Source: Cornus controversa (Eukaryota > Streptophyta > Magnoliopsida > Cornales > Cornaceae). Taken from it: a stretch of DNA of 64,000 bases. Shown piece after piece: positions 1 to 11,200 of the stretch. The position numbers were made by a program, and so were the translations under genes. Below the pieces are notes generated by a model. That model had not been told where the DNA came from. It saw only the letters and a list, made by a program, of their open reading frames with translations, and searched no databases. The stretch lies in assembly GCA_026545225.1 (NCBI GenBank), contig CM048853.1:19799255-19863254 (forward strand), read 5' to 3'. Numbering within the stretch: position 1 is the stretch's first letter; every line of letters begins with the position of its first letter.

Positions 1-1802
1 GTACTATATGCATACTGGTATATCCTCTCCCCTAACACTGCCCATTCTGCAGATGAAAAGTTTCTTGCAATGGTGGATGATGTGATGAAAATTGACCAAT
101 ACAACTGGGCTGCTTGTTTTCTCAATGATTTAGTGGAGGGTATTGAGAAATTAAAGAGAGAGAGGACATTGAAGAATTGCAATGGTAGTGTCTATTTTTT
201 AAAGGTATGAGTTCTAAATATTAAGAAAAAGTATTTGTTAATATATGGTTATGATGATTGGTCTATAATTTGCTAATGTGTCTGCATATACGTGTAGTTG
301 TTTTATTTGATCCGTGTTCAGGAAAAAGGTCTACAGCTGCTTAGTCCTTCCCATCGAGTTGCTTCAGCTTGGATTGACGAATTTATTTGGAATCGTCTAC
401 AATATGAAATTAAACTCATAGACGATTTGGACGGGGAAAGGTAACATCTCCTCATATATTCCATTCAAAACCACATTATTTTAAACAATATGTCATTCTT
501 TGCTAAAATCAAATTGTCAACAGATTGTTGAGATAAGTCAGGAGGAGGAGCAATTTAGTGTTGACACGATGACTGCTTTGAATAAAAATGCAGAAAGGAG
601 AAATTGTTTCATGTGTGTTACTTTTAATAAATTATGATAATGTTTTCAAGATTATATAATGTATTCAACATGTCAACAGATCCTAATGATCGAGGGACGG
701 CGTGATAAAGCCGAGTATTATGTGAGAAGTGGCGATGAGGCCAGTGATGTTGACATTGAGGTAATAAATTCTGATAATGTATACTTTTTTATGCAATTAA
801 AATTTAACAAATATATTGGTAATTTACCTTTATTACACAGGCTCTATCAAAGCAATTGAAGAGGGACTTTAAAGAAGAACATGAAATAAGTTGTCGTATA
901 GAGCAGGATAGGTAAGAGGCCCGCGCAATCAGGTCTAGGATAAAAAAAATTATCCAAATTTGATTCAATGTTGAGGAGAGGAAACATGCCTGAGATAAAG
1001 AGTTGTACTGAAAGGAAGAATATGAAAGAGAATTAGAGAGAGCAAGGCTATTATTATTATAACGACACTAAAAGCATGACTATGGAAGAGAATGAGATAG
1101 AGGAAGACGAAGAGAAAAATAAAGAAACTGAGAGCTCTATAGGCGGCTTGTAGTCACTTTGATAGAGAAAGAGGTAGTTGAAGACAAAATAGTTCATCGC
1201 ATTAAAGAGATTAAAGAGGAGAAAATAGAAGAGAATGAGAATGAGAAAGAGGAACAAACAAAAGAAACTTGTCCCAATAAACTCTTACAAATTGTATTAA
1301 TAAAAGATTCTCTAGTCAAACCTTCTAGAGCAAAGCATGAACTATTTCCATGTAACTATAAAAAATCCCCTTGGTATATCAAAACTATGAAGAAGACGAA
1401 GAATTTAAATAAAGGGCAAAAAAAGATTTTGAAGTACGCAACACTTGAAGATGGGCTTGACAAGTAAGTCTACATGTTATAAAAAATTGGACTACTATAT
1501 AAAATATTTATCTAATATTAATTTTTTCCTTATATTATCATTAAACTATTGGTCAATATTCATGATCATACTCTCAACCGCTCTGAAATGATGAAATTGT
1601 TGAGCAATAAATGGATTGACAACCCGATCAGTGTTCTTGTTGATGTTTTGATTGCATTTAATAATAAAAAAAATGAAACTTGAATAACTGTGTATTTTCA
1701 GATCGTTGACATGCTCGGGAGAGTGTTGACATAAAGTAAGGAGAGAGACTGGGTCTTCCATTCCAATATTGTCGTAAGTACTATACTTTTTTATTACACT
1801 AC
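1..1802 (+). pseudogene. Ulp1-type (C48) protease gene, 5' part, degenerate
   Basis: Exon-like blocks with plausible splice sites lie at about 1-204 (donor GT at 205), 298-440, around 680-760, 1159-1467 and 1546-1680, with a further block near 1700-1770. The first encodes a stretch containing DDVMKIDQYNWAACFLNDL, and the second a segment containing ASAWIDEFIWNRLQYE. These resemble the N-terminal region that precedes a C48 peptidase domain in many plant Ulp1-like, often transposon-associated, proteins. The 1546-1680 block (MMKLLSNKWIDNPISVLVD) fits the start of the protease fold. The coding capacity is broken: there is an in-frame TAA near 1731 (LGRVLT then stop) and no continuous frame joins the blocks. 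The rest of the gene is at 23959-24810; everything between was inserted into an intron. The homology call is from motif memory, not a search. Confidence 0.6.
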
Positions 1803-3221
1803 TGATGTCGATTAAACTGTAATTAAAATGTAAGCTTAATTTTGCCCTTTTATCAAAATATAATTTAACCACTCGCAAGAGCATGAATCTTTGTAGATAA
1901 GGTTCTATATAGAGGGTATCAATCCCACGAGGACTAGTCGCAATTGTCTTAAAGGAAGATTAATTCTACTTTAATTCGAAAAACAGATTTTTGAATTTGT
2001 GTTTATAAACTATTGCATGAATGAAATGACAAGAAAAGTAAAGAGTTTAAAGTTGGGAGAGAGAACTAGGGTTGATTTCCACCACTAGCCATTCACATGT
2101 TCATAAGTGTAGCAAGCATGGGATTCATTAATTAAATGCCTAACAATGTCATTAGGCTTGTGACCTCAATGACATATCAAAAGATCAATGTGTGTGCTAA
2201 CCTATCATAATCCATCTTCAACAAGCATAGCTCTTCAACCTAACTAACTACCTAATTACCCTACTCTCTAAGTGAACACTACATGCATCCAAACTACCTT
2301 GTCTTGGCATGGTCTATACAAGCAAACATCACACATTCATTTAAGCACCATTATCTAGCCATCAATTGCACTTCTTGTGGAATATGCAAATGTTGTGCAT
2401 TCAAGTGACAAAATCTACTCTAAGACAAGAATAAATTCCAAATCAAATGAATATATAAGAGATGTATTTGTGTATATAATCACTAGGCTAAATAATCAAC
2501 ATTTAATTACAAATCCCAAAAGCTACAAAGATGAACAAGTTTACATGGCTAGGGGTTAAAACCAACACCCTAGTATGGAAGTTAGTTGCTCATGGTTGCC
2601 TTGCACTCCTCCATTGATGAAGAAAGTGAAGCTTCTTGGTCTGGTTCAGCTTCTCCTCTTCCTCTCCCGAAGGTCTCTCTTGAAGTATTCTGATGTGTGT
2701 TGAGAGATATGAGATATGTGTGGCTTTTGGTACTTTTAGGCTTCTTTTCCAACCTTGGGGCCCACCATATATATATATATATATCACTATATATATCTAT
2801 TGCATTAATAAGGCCCCCAAAAGTCTTATTCAAGTCAGACAATCCCCCTAAGTCGTGCAAAAAGGAGGATTTTGTTGCAAATGGGAGAGCAGGTGAGCAA
2901 GTGGCCAAGTGGATTCTGCAGAATCTCGATCAATCGAGATTGGATCTCGATTGATCGAGATTTCAATCAATCGAAATGAGATCTCGATCAATCGAGATCT
3001 CGATTGATCGAGATCAACATCTCGATTGATCGAGATGCCTTTGCTGTATTTTCTGATTTTTCTCTTGAACTGCAATAAGCTTCAAACTTTGCTCCATTTA
3101 CTCCAATACCTGCAAAACATCAAAAACACAAAAATACCATAAATGTATCTCGGTAAACGCAAAAATGGAACTAACATATACAATAAAGAGGGTTCAAATG
3201 CATAGAATTGAACACTTATCA
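1803..3221 (-). repeat. 3' LTR of element 1
   Basis: 1,419 bp, beginning TGATGTCG and ending CTTATCA on the + strand, so it has TG...CA ends. It matches 10574-11200 plus 22407-22737 almost base for base. It is followed on the + strand by CACCCCCAAACTTA, the complement of a polypurine tract. It contains a palindromic motif array at 2925-3035 and a short TA run near 2768-2782. Confidence 0.9.
2925..3035. repeat. palindromic iteron array in the element 1 LTR
   Basis: Six copies of a dyad-symmetric motif, ATCTCGAT-CA-ATCGAGAT or its complement with TG at the centre. The central GATCAATC/GATTGATC octamers (one copy AATCAATC) start at 2928, 2949, 2965, 2986, 3002 and 3024, so spacings are 21, 16, 21, 16 and 22 bp. 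Both orientations alternate. The corresponding part of the other LTR copy is deleted. Confidence 0.9.
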
Positions 3222-3236
3222 CACCCCCAAACTTAC
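3222..3236 (-). other. polypurine tract of element 1
   Basis: In element sense this is TAAGTTTGGGGGTG directly abutting the 3' LTR, the usual place for plus-strand priming. The identical tract flanks the 3' LTR of element 2 at 12710-12724. The next ~25 bp (ATTGCTAGTCCCTTAGCAAT on the + strand) are also shared by both elements. Confidence 0.8.
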
Positions 3237-5044
3237 ATATTGCTAGTCCCTTAGCAATACGATATTACAAAAATGAAATTAACTATCTTATACAAAAGTT
3301 TAATCATGCTCAGTCATCAACTAGATAAAGGGCGATCATCCTTTCATTTCACATTTGGCAAATGCAACAAGTATTACAGAACTATGTGGTCATTAGCAAA
3401 AATGGACTTTCACAAGCTATAAATAAACGACAGTCCCCACATAATGGCCAGCCCGAACAAACATAACAATTCCAACCCCAAAATCCTCTTTGAAAAGTGA
3501 ACCTGCATTCTAACGCGTGGCTTTTGTCATATTTGGAGAAAAAAAATGAACAAATCTATTTTTAAGGGAAAAACTCATTGAAAATGCTCGACACAGCCAT
3601 TCATTATCACAAAACATTCATGATTGCTCATGTGCGGATGACCGTGCAATGCTTAGCTCTTTTTGCTATCTTGTAAGCCCATGTAGCGGCGTTGGGCCAA
3701 TGACTCCCAAACCAATTGGTTTTAGGGCATTAGGTGAAAAAGCACCCCTCGAACTTAATAACCGAGCTTACAAGGCGATGAGCGTAAGCAAGCCACCCGC
3801 TTATTATTGCTCAACCTTACACACTTATACGCGAATATTCCCTGCTTTGAGGCATAGAAATCCAGTTTATTGAGTGAGAAGGCTTATTGCATATTTTTCT
3901 CTTTTTCTTTCTTTTTCCTCTTTTTTTTTTTTTTTACAACAACCGGAAGAACTTATTCTTTAAGTTGTTCAGATAAAAATAGAAATTTACAAAATTCTCC
4001 ATCAGACTTATACCCCACAATTTAAAATGCATGTGTGCGAATTTGTGCGGTTAAGGACAAATTTAGGGCAAGAACTGTACGTGCTCATGCTTGGATAAAA
4101 AAATTGTAGACCGTTCTAGCCTACTATATAGCTTGCAAAAGTGCGGGTATTTACAATGTTAAAGTTCTTAACTACCTACTGCATTTACCTCGGACATTTA
4201 TTCGAATGATCTTCCTTTAAAAAGCAAGACATCATAGCAAGCATGCAAAAATATCAAGAAAAAGAAAACTGCTCTACAATGACACTCAATATAACGACTG
4301 AACATTGCATGCATATGCAAGTGGTATAGCATACCGCACCCCCCAAACTTATATGCAACATTGTCCTCAATGTTTGGACAAGAAGAACAAGGAAAGAAGT
4401 TACCGGGATGGCAGAAGGCGATAAAAATGGTATTCCACAGCAACGGTCAGCCTGTAAATAAGAAAAACCTGCACAGAACACCAACTAGATACCACGAGCA
4501 TTAAAAGGAACAAAAAGTAGATAAATAGAACAGAATGAAATAATTATGCACAAACTGACAATGCCAATATCACTGTATATCTAAGGGTCTGAACTGGTGG
4601 TTCCCAATTGTCTAAGAGGTCTATGCGATAAGATATTGACTATCCAGGCACGCTAACGTATAGCACGCAAAGGGGCTACCTTTCTTTATTACTGCCATAC
4701 TGTGTTGAAGCGATCTCAACAGTATTGGGAATTTAAACCAGGCGGTACTAAACGGAAATCATCAACTGAATCGCATATAACAATTAGACAAGTGGTACTA
4801 CATACATAGTCAAAGTATAGAGAACAGATATATTGACAGAAAGCAAAAATAAAGACAGTAAAGATAACACATGGTATAAAAGAAAAGAACACTGTATTCC
4901 ATAAAGATATATAAAATGAGTTCAGTACAAAGTGTACATGCATCGGGAATACTCAAAAAGAAACTAAACATGGCCAACATGGCCTATCAAAAATAAAGAA
5001 AGAAAAATACAGAAAGTAAAGCATAAAAGATGAATAAAATGCAG
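3237..5044 (-). other. 3' noncoding region of element 1
   Basis: No convincing ORF. Two blocks are recognisably shared with the equivalent region of element 2 (12725-14362) despite general divergence. One is at about 3660-3870, with GACTCCCAA...TTTAGGGCA and GAGGCATAGA. The other is an internal polypurine-like tract at 4337-4351 followed by CATTGTCCTCAATG. A pyrimidine-rich run lies at 3895-3935. Conservation of noncoding blocks between two diverged elements suggests RNA-level or priming function; that is inference. Confidence 0.6.
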
Positions 5045-6257
5045 CTACTCGAGGGCGGGTGGTGGTGGTGGTGGCTCGGTGGGAGTAGAAGTGGAGGCAG
5101 AAGCTCGACCTGCGAACAGGAATTGCAGGTCCTGCCGGAAGGCTCGGAACTCATCTAGAATAGCCCTCTGACCCTGTGCCAGAGAAGAAATGTCCGAACG
5201 AATGCCCTCCAGCTGACTCTGCATCACCTGGACATGCTCGTCAAAACCCTGCTGGAGCCGCTCTACGTCAGCCGCCAGGCAGGAGTAGCCTGTCGCTAGT
5301 ATGTCATGCCGCTCTGCAGCCACATCCATCTCCTCCTCCTCCATCTCCTCGTCCTCTGACTCAGCCCCTGCAGGCTCTCCCTCATCCGTCTCCACTGGGG
5401 CATCCATATCTACATCATTTGGTGGATCACCCTGGTGGTCCTGTCGCTCTAAGTGTCGCCTCACCCGCTCCCACTGAGTAGATGTGAAGCGGGTGGGCGG
5501 TGCTAACTGGATGTCAGTCTGACTGACCGGTATACTGGCACTGCTGAGAAAAGCGGCGATCAGGAAAGGGAAGGGAAGCCGCCAACTAGCTGCTCGCCTC
5601 ATCCTCTTGTTGACTAGGCCATCCCAGACTTTGTACATCTGCCCCCAGATCAGTGATGGGACAGAAAACCAAGTGCCCGTGTGGAAAGCATAGAGGCAAT
5701 GGAGGAGGTCGCCCCTGCGCTCTGCCACGTGCTGCAGAGGACACGTGTTCTTGATGAGAACGGTGTCCAAAAACCAAAACTTGCTCGGGCACATCGATTT
5801 GGACGTGCAGTTATGACTGGGCGTGGTAAACGCCCCGCCACACATGTCCATCACGATCGAGAACAGTGTCGTGTCTGCTGGGAGTGTGTGGTCGACTGTC
5901 CTGGTCAACCATGTCCGGTGGCTGCTGGTGAGGGATGCCGAGCATCTGAGCAATCCAGCTCGGCGTAATCGTAATAGTGACGGTGCCCACGACTGTCTGT
6001 AGTGTATATGGCGCGGTGCAGGAGTAGGTCATGTGATCGTAAAAGACCTGCACTAAGCGCTCGTGTGCCACGTCAGTGGGAGGCACACATAGTCGGTCGA
6101 GGCGAAGCCTCCTGAGCTCGGTGACAGTCCACACAGTGTCAGGATGACTCTCGAACTCAGCCAAGGTGAAAATCTGCTCCGAGTGAAACTTCCGAGACCG
6201 GAAGACTCGCCCGGGCACGTCTCTAACTGCACCGGGGGCATTCTTCACCCTCGCCAT
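5045..6257 (-). pseudogene. ORF3 of element 1 (env-position protein), frameshifted
   Basis: Two overlapping minus-strand frames together cover one protein of about 390 residues. The N-terminal frame starts at 6257 and runs to 5811. The C-terminal frame runs from about 5953 to 5045. They must be joined by a small indel near 5890-5925. Aligned by eye with the intact ORF3 of element 2 (14363-15586), the shared core includes FWFLDTVLIKN...CP and WGQM. The C-terminus has an acidic run (EDEEMEEEEMD) followed by a heptad-like helical segment and a proline-rich tail. No signal peptide or membrane segment is visible, so the old label 'env-like' describes position only. It matches the group annotated as 'putative plant transposon protein'. 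Confidence 0.75.
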
Positions 6258-6914
6258 AGCCTCAAAACAGTCTGCACTTTATTCCCAAAAATTACGTAAA
6301 TAAAAAGATAAAATAAGAGGAAACTAAACTAAGAATAGAAATAAAAGAATAAAAATGAGGTCCTAGTCCGTGGTGCTGACAAGAATTCAAAAAGTCACTC
6401 TCAAAGAGGCGGTGCGACCGGATGCAACCGAAATGATGGGTTGCAGTTACAAACCGTACACTAAGCATTTTAAACAAAAGAAATGCCAAAGCTCACTCCT
6501 ACATGAATTCCTACCCCCCGAAACCCACAAAATCTCATTACAAATATCGCAATCGCACCCATCCAACCCAACATCATCTAACTATGTTTATTACACCGTA
6601 AAACTATCAAAAATAGTGAGAAAGTACGCAAAATGTAGCCATACATCACTTACCTCAAGGTAAAGAAGATAACGGCACACGAAGGCGAAAACCCAACTCG
6701 CAGCCGCGAAGAGAAGAGCGCGCGAGTGCTAACGGCAGCTTCGGACAATGTCGAATGGTGGTGGATGATCGGGAATGGTAGATCAAGTGCTCGGGAGTGC
6801 TTGGAGAAAGTCTGGATCGCACGGAGGAAGGGAAGAATTCGGATGGTTCTTTTGAAATGAGAGGGAAGCCCAACGGTTTAAATAAGCTTTCGGCTCACGT
6901 GCAGGCATCGCGTG

Positions 6915-7275
6915 CATCTCGATTGATCGAGATTTCAATTAATCAAAATCTCACTTCGATCAATCGAGATCACTTTCGATCAATCGAAGTCTGCTTCGAT
7001 CAATCGAGAATTTCTTCTATGAATCGAGACTTTTAATTCGATCAATCAAAAATTTATTTCGATCAATCAAAATTTTCTTTCGATCAATCGAAATTTCACT
7101 TCGATTAATCAGAATTTTTGATCAATCGAAGACCAATCGAAGTGCTATCGAAGAATACTACCTCTCGGGACTTTGGACTTGGCAAATTCTCTGCAATTTT
7201 TTGATCAATCGAAACTGAAATCTTGATCAATCGAAATCTCGATTGATCGAGATCTTAGTTTCGATTGATCGAGAT
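6915..7275. repeat. 21-bp-phased palindromic iteron array, pol-ORF3 interval of element 1
   Basis: About 15-16 copies of a motif centred on TCGATCAATCGA. Central octamers start at 6921, 6937, 6958, 6978, 6998, 7018, 7040, 7061, 7082, 7103, 7120 and 7131, then at 7203, 7225, 7241 and 7263 after a gap. Most spacings are 20-22 bp and a few are 16-17. The dyad core is better kept than the sequence between copies. It lies between the pol remnant (ends 7447) and ORF3 (starts 6257), and its motif is the same as in the LTR array at 2925-3035. Confidence 0.9.
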
Positions 7276-7446
7276 GCTCAAAAATAGTCAGCTTAAAGTA
7301 TGCTTCAGGGACTTGGATTTTTGGGAATTAGATACTACATTGCTTAGATACTAAACCTACTTTGGATTTAAAGGGACATCATGGAAGCATGATAGCTACC
7401 ATGGCTTCGCCACCTTACACGTATATGGCGCGACGTCCGGATCGGC

Positions 7447-10287
7447 TCACGAGTCAAAATATACGGGATCCGTTAAAGTGACGACATTCACGTATTCGGT
7501 GGTGACTTGGTCATCCACGCACACTTTTAAGCGCTGCCCGTTTACTTTGAACAACGAGCCGTCTTTCGAGTCCTTTAATTCCACCGCTCCGTGGGGAGCG
7601 ACGGAATTAATCAATGGAGGAAAGGGTTCTCTTGGAAATCTCCATTTAGGCACATCCGTGACAGTATTGACATCGAGCATTGAGTTAACTTCACAAATGT
7701 ATTGCTCAACATCAAAATCGTCACAGTTGAAGTGATTTAAACATGCCTCTAAAGGATCCTTGGAAAGAATAGAAGGAAGTGCTTCTTGAACAAGGTCTTC
7801 CACAACATCAACACAAAAGCACTCACTTTCGTCGTCGGATGTGTGGTGGAAAGCATTGAAGATGTTCAAGTGGACTTTCATATTCCCAAAAGAGATGTCC
7901 ATCACTCTGGTACGGCAATTAACGCAAGCGTTTGCCGTGGCCAAGAATGGATGACCTAGAATGATAGGAATATGTCGATTTGGATTTTGGACCGGTTCCG
8001 TGTCAAGGACTATGAAGCCCACCGGAAAATAGAATTTGTCCACTTGAATGATTACATCCTCAATTATGCCACGTGGTTGCTTCACCGAACGGTCGACAAG
8101 TTGCAACACAACCGTGGTATGCTTGAGTTCCCCCAAACCTAGTTGTTGGTAAACTAAGAATGGAAGCAAATTGACACTAGCCCCAAGATCAAGAAGTGCC
8201 TTTTCAAAAGATTGATTTCCGATGGTGCACGAAATGGTCGGAGCACCCGGATCTTTGAATTTAGGAGGGGCTTGGTGTTGGAAAATGGAGCTTATGTGCT
8301 CAGTTAAGAGGACTTTCTTAGGAACATTATTCCTAGATTTGCACTTTTGAGTGCACAAGTCCTTCAAGAATTTCGCATAGGAGGGAATTTGTCGAATAGC
8401 ATCAAGGAGAGGGAGATTGATCTTTACTTGCTTGAAGATCTCCATCATGTCTTGGATTTTCTCTCCTTGCTTCCCGAAATGAGAAGGTTCCTTCAATCTT
8501 TGAGGAAAAGGAACCGGAAGTTCAAAAGAAGTGTCAAGATTTGGAATCGATGATGACACAACTTCACTTGCCTTTCCTTTTGGATTTGAAGGGATATTTT
8601 GCAAATTTGGATTTAACGGAAACAATTTTGGATTTAATTGGGATTCTTTTGGATTTTTGGGTTGCTCTTGGAATTCCTTCCTCTCTTCCTCCCTTACTTT
8701 GGAATTGATGATTTTACCACTCCTTAAGGTGGTGATTGATTGAACTTACTCCGGAGGAGCATTACTAGTTGAAGATGATGGATCCTCTATCATATGAACA
8801 CCCTTAGGATTTGCCACCGGTTGACTCGCCAACTTACCTTCCTCCTTTCTATTTAAGGCATTAGCTAGTTGCCCGATTTGAGCTTCTAACCTAGCCATAG
8901 ATTGAGCATTGGCTTCAAGCTTAGAGATTGATTGAGAGTGAGTTTGCAATAAGCGGGTATTGGCCTCAAGATTGCTTATCACTCTTTCTTCAAAGCTTTG
9001 GCTTCTCGGAGGAGGTGGTGGTTGTTGGTAATTAGATCTTTGATTGTAAGGTTGAGGATTTGGCCTATAATGAGGCAGTTGAGATTGGGAATTGAAAGAA
9101 TTTTGCCCTTGGAAAGAGGGACTTGATTCTTGAGGTTTCCATGAAAAAGCTGGATGGTTTTTGTAACCAGGATTGTATGTATTTGAATATGGATCATTCG
9201 ACGGATTAGAGTACAAGGCATTCGCTTGCTCTTGAGCATAATCGGGAGATTGCCCGGCAATAGGACAATCTCGCACAAAATGCGAAGTGCTATAGCAAAA
9301 CGAACACCCGTCCTGATTTTGGACAGATTGGTTTGGAGTAGGCAGCCCATTTTTCATGATTAAATCCATTTTTTGGGATAGGGCTTCTACTTGCATGGCA
9401 ACCTCATCTACCCGTGAAATTTCATGCACTCCTCTACAAGGTTGGGTGGCCTTCCCTTTCCTAGTGGAGGAGCGTTGAGCTGAATTGTTGCTTAGGGTTT
9501 GAAAAAGTTTCCATGCCTCATCGGGGCTTTTCAAAAGGTATCCACCCCCACACGCGGAGTCTATCATTTGTCTATGTTGCTCACTCACCCCATCATAAAT
9601 ACTTTGCACAAGCTGCCATTTTGGGATAGCATGATGCGGACAAGATTTTAATAGATCTTTTAACCTCTCCCACGTCTCATGGAATTGTTCTTGGTCAATT
9701 TGGGTGAATCCGGTGATTACTCGCCGAATATCACTTGTCTTACCCATTGGGAAGTATTTTTTTAAGAACTCTATTTGCATCTCCACCCAAGAATGGATTG
9801 AGTTAGGTTCTAAGGAGTTGAACCAACTTCTAGCTTTATCTTTTAGGGAGAAGGGGAACATACGCAGCTTTAGATCATCCTCCGTAAAGTGTGGTACACG
9901 AATAGTGGAACACACCGAAAGGAAGTAATCTAAGTGCCGGTATGGATCCTCATTAGGAAGACCGTGGAAGCTATTAAGAAGACTGATGGTGGAGGACTTT
10001 ATTTCGAATTGATTTGCCGCTACATCCGAAAATTGAATACATGAAGGTACTTCAAATGTAGTCGGAAGGTAAAAGTCCATAAGCAACTCTCCTTGAGGAG
10101 GGGGAGGTGGAGGTGGTTGTTCATGATTAAAAGGAGGTAGTCCGGGAGGTTGTCTCTCATTTGGATCCATGTTTTCAGTCCTAGGCAATATAGGGTCCCT
10201 AGAGGTTCCTCTACGTTGTCTAAGTGTTCGTTCAAGTTCAATATTACAAGGAAGCAAAGGAAGTGACAATGACCGTCTACCTAGCAT
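7447..10287 (-). pseudogene. gag-protease of element 1 with one nonsense codon; pol deleted
   Basis: One reading frame from the ATG at 10287 to the stop at 7447, broken only by TAA at 8746-8748. At the matching place element 2 reads E-Q-V-Q, so this is a CAA to TAA change. Gag (first ~513 residues) has the Athila-type capsid region (FPFSLKDKARSWFNSL) at about residues 145-160 and a CX2CX4HX4C zinc knuckle at about 328-341. After the stop the frame continues with ITTLRSGKII, then the aspartic protease with active site LLDLGASVNLLP (DLGA, as usual in Athila). Near 7596-7610 the sequence jumps from the post-protease linker (WRFPREPFPP) straight to the extreme integrase C-terminus (PHGAVEL...KVNGQRLK). 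RT, RNase H and the integrase core are deleted with the frame preserved. Confidence 0.9.
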
Positions 10288-10550
10288 GCATTAACAATAG
10301 AACAACACCTCAATACACAAAATAAACAATAATATATACAAAAGAATATAAATGAACTCAAACCACCAATTTTAGACGTTATACTCACAAAGGGTTCCAA
10401 CTTCAATCCTTTTCGATGCCCGCTATGTGGTATACCTAAAATCAAGAAGTTTGAGCAATAAGAACAAATATATACAAAAATAATGAAAGAATTTCTAGCC
10501 TAAGAATTAAACCAGATTTAATCTTCCAATGGTGACAATTAAACCGTAGT

Positions 10551-10567
10551 CCCCGGCAACGGCGCCA
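10551..10567 (-). other. primer-binding site of element 1 (tRNA-Asp)
   Basis: The + strand reads CCCCGGCAACGGCGCCA, which is the 3' end of plant tRNA-Asp(GTC) including CCA. In element sense it is therefore complementary to that tRNA. It lies 6 bp inside the 5' LTR boundary at 10574, as expected for a PBS. Confidence 0.9.
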
Positions 10568-10573
10568 AAATTT

Positions 10574-11200
10574 TGATGTCGGTTAAACTGTGATTAAAAT
10601 GTAAGCTTAATTTTGCCCTTTTATCAAAATATAATTTAACCACTCGCAAGAGCACGAATCTTTGTAGATAAGGTTCTATATAGAGGGTATCGATCCCACG
10701 AGGACTAGTCGCAATTGTCTTAAAGGAAGATTAATTCTACTTTAATTCGAAAAATAGATTTTTGAATTTGTGTTTATAAACTATTGTATGAATGAAATGA
10801 CAAGAAAAGTAAAGAGTTTAAAGTTGGGAGAGAGAACTAGGGTTGATTTCCACCACTAGCCATTCACATGTTCATAAGTGTAGCAAGCATGGGATTCATT
10901 AATTAAATGCCTAACAATGTCATTAGACTTGTGACCTCAATGACATATCAAAAGATCAATGTGTGTGCTAACCTATCATAATCCATCTTCAACAAGCATA
11001 GCTCTTCAACCTAACTAACTACCTAATTACCCTACTCTCTAAGTGAACACTACATGCATCCAAACTACCATGTCTTGGCATGGTCTATACAAGCAAACAT
11101 CACACATTCATTTAAGCACCATTATCTAGCCATCAATTGCACTTCTTGTGGAATATGCAAATGTTGTGCATTCAAGTGACAAAATCTACTCTAAGACAAG
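10574..11200 (-). repeat. 5' LTR of element 1, first segment
   Basis: Begins TGATGTCGG and is co-linear with 1803-2429. It is cut at 11200 by element 2 and resumes at 22407. Confidence 0.92.
11196..11200. repeat. target-site duplication ACAAG, left copy
   Basis: ACAAG immediately precedes the TG end of element 2. The uninterrupted LTR has a single ACAAG at 2425-2429. Confidence 0.95.

Noticed and set aside
659-859. Independent 66-codon gene
   Set aside because: Better explained as one exon-like block of the degenerate Ulp1-type gene followed by intron.
5045-6257. Envelope glycoprotein gene
   Set aside because: No signal peptide, membrane helix or cysteine pattern; the term would rest only on position.
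6915-7275. CRISPR-like array
   Set aside because: Repeats are 12-18 bp palindromes without spacers of CRISPR size, and the DNA is plant nuclear.
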